Shown: in pieces, positions 6,602-10,334 of the stretch | How positions within the stretch are numbered: the stretch's first letter is position 1 | How the letters are laid out: each line of letters starts with the position of its first letter | NCBI GenBank assembly: GCA_028291845.1 | Contig: JAQGNM010000553.1 | Span: 1 to 10,334 of the forward strand | DNA: 10,334 bases | DNA from: Massilia sp. | Lineage (GTDB): Bacteria > Pseudomonadota > Gammaproteobacteria > Burkholderiales > Burkholderiaceae_D | Reading direction: 5' to 3' | Program-made: the position numbers and the translations under genes | Notes under the pieces: generated by a model | What the model saw: only the letters and a program-made list of their open reading frames with translations | The model's database searches: none | What the model was told of the DNA's origin: nothing

Positions 6602-8074
6602 TTATTTCCGCGGCGCCTGGGCAATCGTCGCCAGCGGCGCCGCTTCCTGCCAGCCGGCGCCCAGCGAACGGGCCACCGCCACCGACGCCAGCAGGCGCTG
6701 GGTGGCGATCTGCGCGGCGGCGCGGTCGGCACCCAGCGAGCTGCGCTGGGCGTCGGTGACGTCCAGGTAGTTCGACACGCCGCGCTCGTAGCGGGCCTGC
6801 GCCACCACGAATGCGCGCGCGGCGGCGCTGCCGGCGTTGGCCTGGGCTTGCGCCTGCAGCTGGCGTTGCTGGACGTCGGACAGGGCGTCTTCCACTTCGC
6901 GCAATGCCGTCAACAGGCGCGACTGGTGGTTGGCCACCGCTTCGTCGTAGCGCGCCCTGGCGACGGCCAGGTTGGCCTGATTGCGGCCGCCGTCGAAAAT
7001 CGGCAGCGAGATGGACAAGGGACCTGCCGAGAACTGGCGTGCCGTACCGGTGGCCAGATTTCTCAAACTTTCGGAGGCGTAGCCAAAATTGCCGGTCAGA
7101 CTCAGCGAAGGATAAAAGGCGCCCTCGGCCACCCCCACCTGGGCGTTAAAGGCGCGCAGCTGGGCCACGCTGGCGGCGAGGTCCGGACGCTGCGACAGCA
7201 GGCTGGCCGGCAGGCCGACCGGGATGGCTGGCGGGGCCGGCAGATCCGCGCTGCCGATGGCGGCGATCAGCGGCGTCGATGGCGACACGCCGACCAGTGT
7301 GGCCAGCGTGTGCTCCAGGATATTTCGCTGGCGCTGCAGTTCATGCACGTCGGCTTCGGCGTTGGCCCGTTCGAGGCGCGCGCGGGAGAGATCGAGCTCA
7401 TTGGACAGGCCGGCATTGAACCGCGCTTCGATCAGCTGCTCCGATTCGAGGCGGGTGGCCAGCGCGCGCTTGACGATGGCGGTTTCGGCATCGAGGCCGC
7501 GCAACTGCCAATACGTTTGCGCTACCTGGCTGGAGAGCATCAGCACCACGCCGTCGCGGTCGTCCTGGGCGGCCAGCGCCTGGGCGTCGGCCGCTTCGAC
7601 CACGCGGCGCACGCGGCCCCACAGATCGAGTTCATAGGACAGCTGGGCGCCGACCTGGTAATTGTTACCTTCGATCGAACGGCGGCCCAGCGCCAGGCCC
7701 TGCGAGGTTTCGGTCGAACTGCGCGAATTGGCCACCGAAGCGCCCACCGACAAGGTCGGCGACTGCGCCGCCCGGTACACACCCAGCTGCGCCTGCGCCT
7801 GCACCAGCCGCTGCGCGCTGGCCAGCACGCCCGGATTATCGCGCACGGCGCGCTCTTCCAGCGAATTCAAGGTGGCGTCGTTGAACACGGTCCACCAGGT
7901 GGCCGGCAGGCGCGCGGTATCGGCGGCGGCAGCCGAATTGGCGTGGCGGTAAGCCGCCGCGACCGGGGTCACCGGCTCCTTGAAATTGCTGCCGACCGTG
8001 CTGCAGCCGGCCAGCGTGAACACGGCCAGGGCAAGTGCGCTCCGGATAAACAATGGGCTCTTTGTCGATGTCAT
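6602..8074 (-). CDS. NodT/OprM-family outer-membrane efflux lipoprotein
   Basis: This 490-residue protein is the outer-membrane channel of a tripartite efflux pump. The N-terminus is a lipoprotein signal ending in the lipobox LAGC (Cys24, followed by STVG), so the mature protein should be lipid-anchored. WWTVFNDATLNSLEERA and NPGVLASAQRLVQAQAQLG are typical of the start of the first OEP repeat; the second repeat runs from about residue 290, with FNAQVGVAEGAFYPSLSLTG. SISLPIFDGGRNQANL and ALREVEDAL are also family hallmarks. Length matches the family (about 460-500). The ATG at 8074 has a purine-rich AAGAAG just upstream. It lies 163 bases after the MFS permease gene on the same strand, with a hairpin repeat in the gap, and ends in a strong terminator. 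It probably receives substrate from the EmrAB-like pair upstream. A role as channel for other pumps is also possible, as OMFs are often shared. Confidence 0.94.
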   Translation of the reverse strand: MTSTKSPLFIRSALALAVFTLAGCSTVGSNFKEPVTPVAAAYRHANSAAAADTARLPATWWTVFNDATLNSLEERAVRDNPGVLASAQRLVQAQAQLGVYRAAQSPTLSVGASVANSRSSTETSQGLALGRRSIEGNNYQVGAQLSYELDLWGRVRRVVEAADAQALAAQDDRDGVVLMLSSQVAQTYWQLRGLDAETAIVKRALATRLESEQLIEARFNAGLSNELDLSRARLERANAEADVHELQRQRNILEHTLATLVGVSPSTPLIAAIGSADLPAPPAIPVGLPASLLSQRPDLAASVAQLRAFNAQVGVAEGAFYPSLSLTGNFGYASESLRNLATGTARQFSAGPLSISLPIFDGGRNQANLAVARARYDEAVANHQSRLLTALREVEDALSDVQQRQLQAQAQANAGSAAARAFVVAQARYERGVSNYLDVTDAQRSSLGADRAAAQIATQRLLASVAVARSLGAGWQEAAPLATIAQAPRK

Positions 8075-8118
8075 GGTCTTCTTAATTTTCTCTTAATATT
8101 CTGAACCGCGGCCTCACG

Positions 8119-8232
8119 CCCCGAGGCGAACGCAGCGCTGAATCGGGGTTGCGTACACCTGGAAAATCATCCGGCTCCGCCCGTGATTTTCCCCTCGACC
8201 CAAACAAAAGTAGGGTTTCACTTTGGTTTGAT
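8119..8232 (-). repeat. Compound hairpin intergenic repeat, copy 2 (inside the efflux operon)
   Basis: This is the inverted partner of the element at 4247-4360. Hairpin I pairs CAAACAAAAGTA (8201-8212) with CACTTTGGTTTG (8219-8230), with one mismatch and one pair that is G-U in minus-strand RNA, and the same 6-base loop length as copy 1. Hairpin II spans 8161-8192: GGAAAATCA and TGATTTTCC are unchanged from copy 1, the bulge is conserved, the inner stem has one mismatch, and the loop is TCC (GGA on the minus strand). The element starts within about 6 bases of the permease stop codon and covers most of the 163-base gap before the outer-membrane factor gene. Confidence 0.82.
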
Positions 8233-8237
8233 CATTC

Positions 8238-9839
8238 CTAGTGCGCGCCGCTGCCGGCGCCGCCGGGCGATTTGACCTTGTTCGCAAACCACAGCACGAT
8301 GATGCAAGCCAGCAGAACCACTCCCATGATGACAAAGCCGTCGTTGTAGGCCATCACGAACGACTCGCGCCGCACGATGCGGTCGATCGCCGCAATGGCC
8401 TGGTTGGCGGCGGTGGTCGCTTCCATGCCGCTGCCGATGAAGGCTTGGGTCAGCTGGTCCAGCCGCTGCTGGGTGGCGGCGCCGTACATCGAGATCGATT
8501 CGCCCAGACGCGCCGAGTGAAAGTGCTCGCGGTTGGTGAGCGCCGTCGCCAGCATGGCGATGCCGACCGAGCCGCCCAGGTTGCGGGTCATGTTGAACAG
8601 GCTCGAGGCCGACGCCATGTCCTTCGGCGCGATGCCCTGCATCGCAAAATTCGACAGGGTCAGCATGACGAACGGCTGGCCGATCGCGCGCACCACCTGC
8701 GACCACAGCAACTGGTCGTAGCCGGTACTGGCGTCCATGTAGGCGTTCATCAGGCAGGAGCCGCCGAACAGCGCCAGGCCGATCGAGCAGAGGATGCGGT
8801 TGTCGACTTTCGAGGACAGCGCGGCGGCGAACGGCATGATGAACAGCTGTGGCAGGCCGGCCCACATGATCACTTCACCGATCTGCATCGGCGTGTAGTT
8901 GGCAATCTGGCCCAGATACAGCGGCAGCAGGAACGAGGCGCCGTACAGGCCCATGCCGACGCAAGCCGACAGCACGGTGGCCACCAGAAAATTGCGCTCG
9001 CCGTACAGGCGCAGGTTCACGAACGGGTCGGCGCGCGTCAGGCTGGTGGCGGCCCAGCCGACGATGCCGGTCAAGGCCAAAAAGGCGAAGGTGATGATGA
9101 AACTCGAATCGAACCAGTCCTTCGAATTGCCCTCTTCCAGAAAAATCGTCAGGCTGGCCAATCCGGTCGCCATGAAAGCGATGCCGATCCAGTCGGCTTT
9201 CGCCAGCAGCTCCAGGTGGATTTTTTCCTTGTCGAGGCCCCACCAGATGCCGAGGATGAGCAGCAGTCCCGGTATCCAGTTGATATAAAAAATCGAAGGC
9301 CAGCCGTAGATCTCGGACAGATAACCGCCCAGGGTCGGGCCCATGGTCGGCGCCAGGGTCGCGGTCAGGCCGAAAATCGCCATGCCGGCGGCGCGCTTCG
9401 AGGGCGGCAGTTTGGCCATCACCAGGGTCATCGCCATCGGGATCAGGGCGCCGCCCGTAAAGCCCTGCAGCATGCGGAATATGATCATCGACGGCAGGCT
9501 CCAGGCGCTGCCGCACAGGGTGGAAAACACCAGGAACGCGGCGGTGGTGCCGATCATGTAGCCGCGAATGGAAAACACCCGCACCAGCAGCGCAGCCAGC
9601 GGAATGACGACGATCTCGGCGCACAGGTAGGCGGTGGAAATCCACGAGCCCTCTTCCTGGGTGGCCGACAGCGTGCCGAGGATGTCCTTCAGGGACGAGT
9701 TGGTGATCTGGATGTCGAGGACCGCCATGAAGGCGCCCAGCATGCCGGCGGCGACGGCGATCCAGGTGCGCAGGTCGACCTTCTGGCCCGCCAGGGCGGG
9801 CATGGTGACGCCGCGCGGGGTGTCGAGGGTGCTGGCCAT
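8238..9839 (-). CDS. DHA2-family (EmrB/QacA type, 14-TM) MFS drug efflux permease
   Basis: This 533-residue inner-membrane protein is a proton-driven multidrug exporter. Motifs in order: LDIQITNSSL (41-50), the DHA2 first-helix motif; FRMLQGFTGGALIP (121-134), the motif with the conserved Arg122; APTMGPTLGG (163-172), antiporter motif C; and GWPSIFYINWIPG (179-191). The rest is a run of hydrophobic helices consistent with 14 membrane segments, and length matches EmrB (about 510-530). The C-terminal tail is short and Gly/Ala-rich. The ATG at 9839 is 22 bases after the stop of the membrane-fusion gene and lacks a strong ribosome site; Met13 is an alternative start, also without one, so translation may be coupled to the upstream gene. 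With the HlyD-type protein and the NodT-type channel it should span both membranes. The substrate cannot be told from sequence. Confidence 0.95.
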   Translation of the reverse strand: MASTLDTPRGVTMPALAGQKVDLRTWIAVAAGMLGAFMAVLDIQITNSSLKDILGTLSATQEEGSWISTAYLCAEIVVIPLAALLVRVFSIRGYMIGTTAAFLVFSTLCGSAWSLPSMIIFRMLQGFTGGALIPMAMTLVMAKLPPSKRAAGMAIFGLTATLAPTMGPTLGGYLSEIYGWPSIFYINWIPGLLLILGIWWGLDKEKIHLELLAKADWIGIAFMATGLASLTIFLEEGNSKDWFDSSFIITFAFLALTGIVGWAATSLTRADPFVNLRLYGERNFLVATVLSACVGMGLYGASFLLPLYLGQIANYTPMQIGEVIMWAGLPQLFIMPFAAALSSKVDNRILCSIGLALFGGSCLMNAYMDASTGYDQLLWSQVVRAIGQPFVMLTLSNFAMQGIAPKDMASASSLFNMTRNLGGSVGIAMLATALTNREHFHSARLGESISMYGAATQQRLDQLTQAFIGSGMEATTAANQAIAAIDRIVRRESFVMAYNDGFVIMGVVLLACIIVLWFANKVKSPGGAGSGAH

Positions 9840-9861
9840 GAGGTACTTGGTGGTCTATGGA

Positions 9862-10334
9862 TTAGTGAGCGGCGGCCACGGCAGGCTGGCCGGCCACCTG
9901 CTTGTTGGCGTCCGAGTTCAGCTTGATTTCCACTAGGGCCGACATGCCCGGCGCCAGGCGGCCGTTCAAGGCCTTGACGTCTTCGGGGCGCAAGGTGATT
10001 TTCACCGGCACGCGCTGCACGATCTTGGTGAAATTGCCGGTGGCGTTATCGGCCGGCAGCAAGGCGAACTGGTTGCCCGACGCCGGCGAGAAGGAATCGA
10101 GGCGGCCCATCAAAGGATACTTGGGCAGCGCGTCGATCTCGACGTGCACCTGCTGGCCCGGCGCCAGTTCGGCAAGCTGGGTCTCCTTGAAATTGGCGGT
10201 CACCCACAGGTCGTCCTGCACGATGGCGGCCAGCTGCTGGCCGGGCTGCACGCGCGCGCCCACTTCGACGCTGCGCTTGCCGATGCGGCCGGCGACCGGC
10301 GCGATCACCTGGTTGTAGCCGAGCGTCTGGCGGG
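9862..10334 (-). CDS. EmrA/HlyD-family membrane fusion protein, C-terminal part (runs off the right edge)
   Basis: About 157 residues are visible, ending at a TAA at 9862; the N-terminus lies beyond the window. The segment opens with LGYNQVIAPVAGRIGKRSVEVG, the second half of the biotinyl-lipoyl-like domain of HlyD/EmrA adaptors. It continues through VTANFKETQLAEL and the beta-barrel hallmark NATGNFTKIVQRVPVKI, which is very typical of EmrA partners of DHA2 permeases. The tail ends in a short Ala-rich stretch. The protein bridges the MFS permease and the outer-membrane channel in the periplasm. Close spacing (22 bases) shows it is the upstream member of the operon. The reading frame stays open to the window edge, so the GTG near 10308 is not the true start. 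Confidence 0.94.
   Translation of the reverse strand, partial: RQTLGYNQVIAPVAGRIGKRSVEVGARVQPGQQLAAIVQDDLWVTANFKETQLAELAPGQQVHVEIDALPKYPLMGRLDSFSPASGNQFALLPADNATGNFTKIVQRVPVKITLRPEDVKALNGRLAPGMSALVEIKLNSDANKQVAGQPAVAAAH

Noticed and set aside
8114..8335. A 73-codon minus-strand frame whose translation resembles part of a plus-strand frame near 4260-4360, hinting at a conserved small protein.
   Set aside because: The similarity comes from the shared hairpin repeat. Both frames lack ribosome sites and run into overlapping genes, so I treat it as nucleotide-level repeat identity and not a conserved peptide.
6524..9926. Long plus-strand frames at 6524-8104 and 8241-9926.
   Set aside because: They are antisense to the outer-membrane factor and MFS permease genes and lack any recognisable motif.

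Overview
The window looks like chromosomal DNA from a GC-rich betaproteobacterium, most likely Oxalobacteraceae (the Massilia/Duganella/Janthinobacterium group). This is an inference from strong G/C third-position bias, from the protein types (a soluble multi-PAS hybrid kinase, a short HDOD protein, a paired-cysteine envelope protein, an EmrAB pump with its own NodT-type outer-membrane factor) and from recalled family resemblance. No database search was possible. No transposase, integrase, tRNA, rRNA or CRISPR array was seen.

Layout: 1-125 is an upstream region with a good -10 box. 126-3332 (+) encodes a soluble hybrid histidine kinase with four PAS-like modules and two C-terminal receiver domains. 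Convergent to it, at 3383-4246 (-), is an HDOD-domain protein. Then 4247-4464 is intergenic and holds one copy of a compound hairpin repeat and a terminator. 4465-5610 (-) encodes an exported protein made of paired-cysteine modules, an 11-residue amphipathic repeat array and a C-terminal BON domain. 5732-6448 (-) encodes a small exported HExxH protein. 6602 to the right edge is a tripartite efflux operon on the minus strand, read as membrane-fusion protein (partial), DHA2-type MFS permease, then outer-membrane lipoprotein, ending in a clear Rho-independent terminator at 6553-6584.

How the genes work together: the three efflux genes should form a complete inner membrane-periplasm-outer membrane drug pump. 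The BON/11-mer protein and the HExxH protein both carry Sec signals and probably act in the periplasm. The kinase and the HDOD protein are both likely signalling proteins, but their convergent arrangement does not show that they share a pathway.

The most notable non-coding structure is a ~114-bp repeat present twice in opposite orientation (4247-4360 and 8119-8232). Each copy has two hairpins of matching geometry. One copy abuts the start of the HDOD gene; the other sits inside the efflux operon, between the permease and outer-membrane-factor genes. The most notable protein is the 381-residue BON protein, whose 33-bp DNA repeats encode an LEA-like 11-mer array. The longest gene-free stretch is 218 bases.
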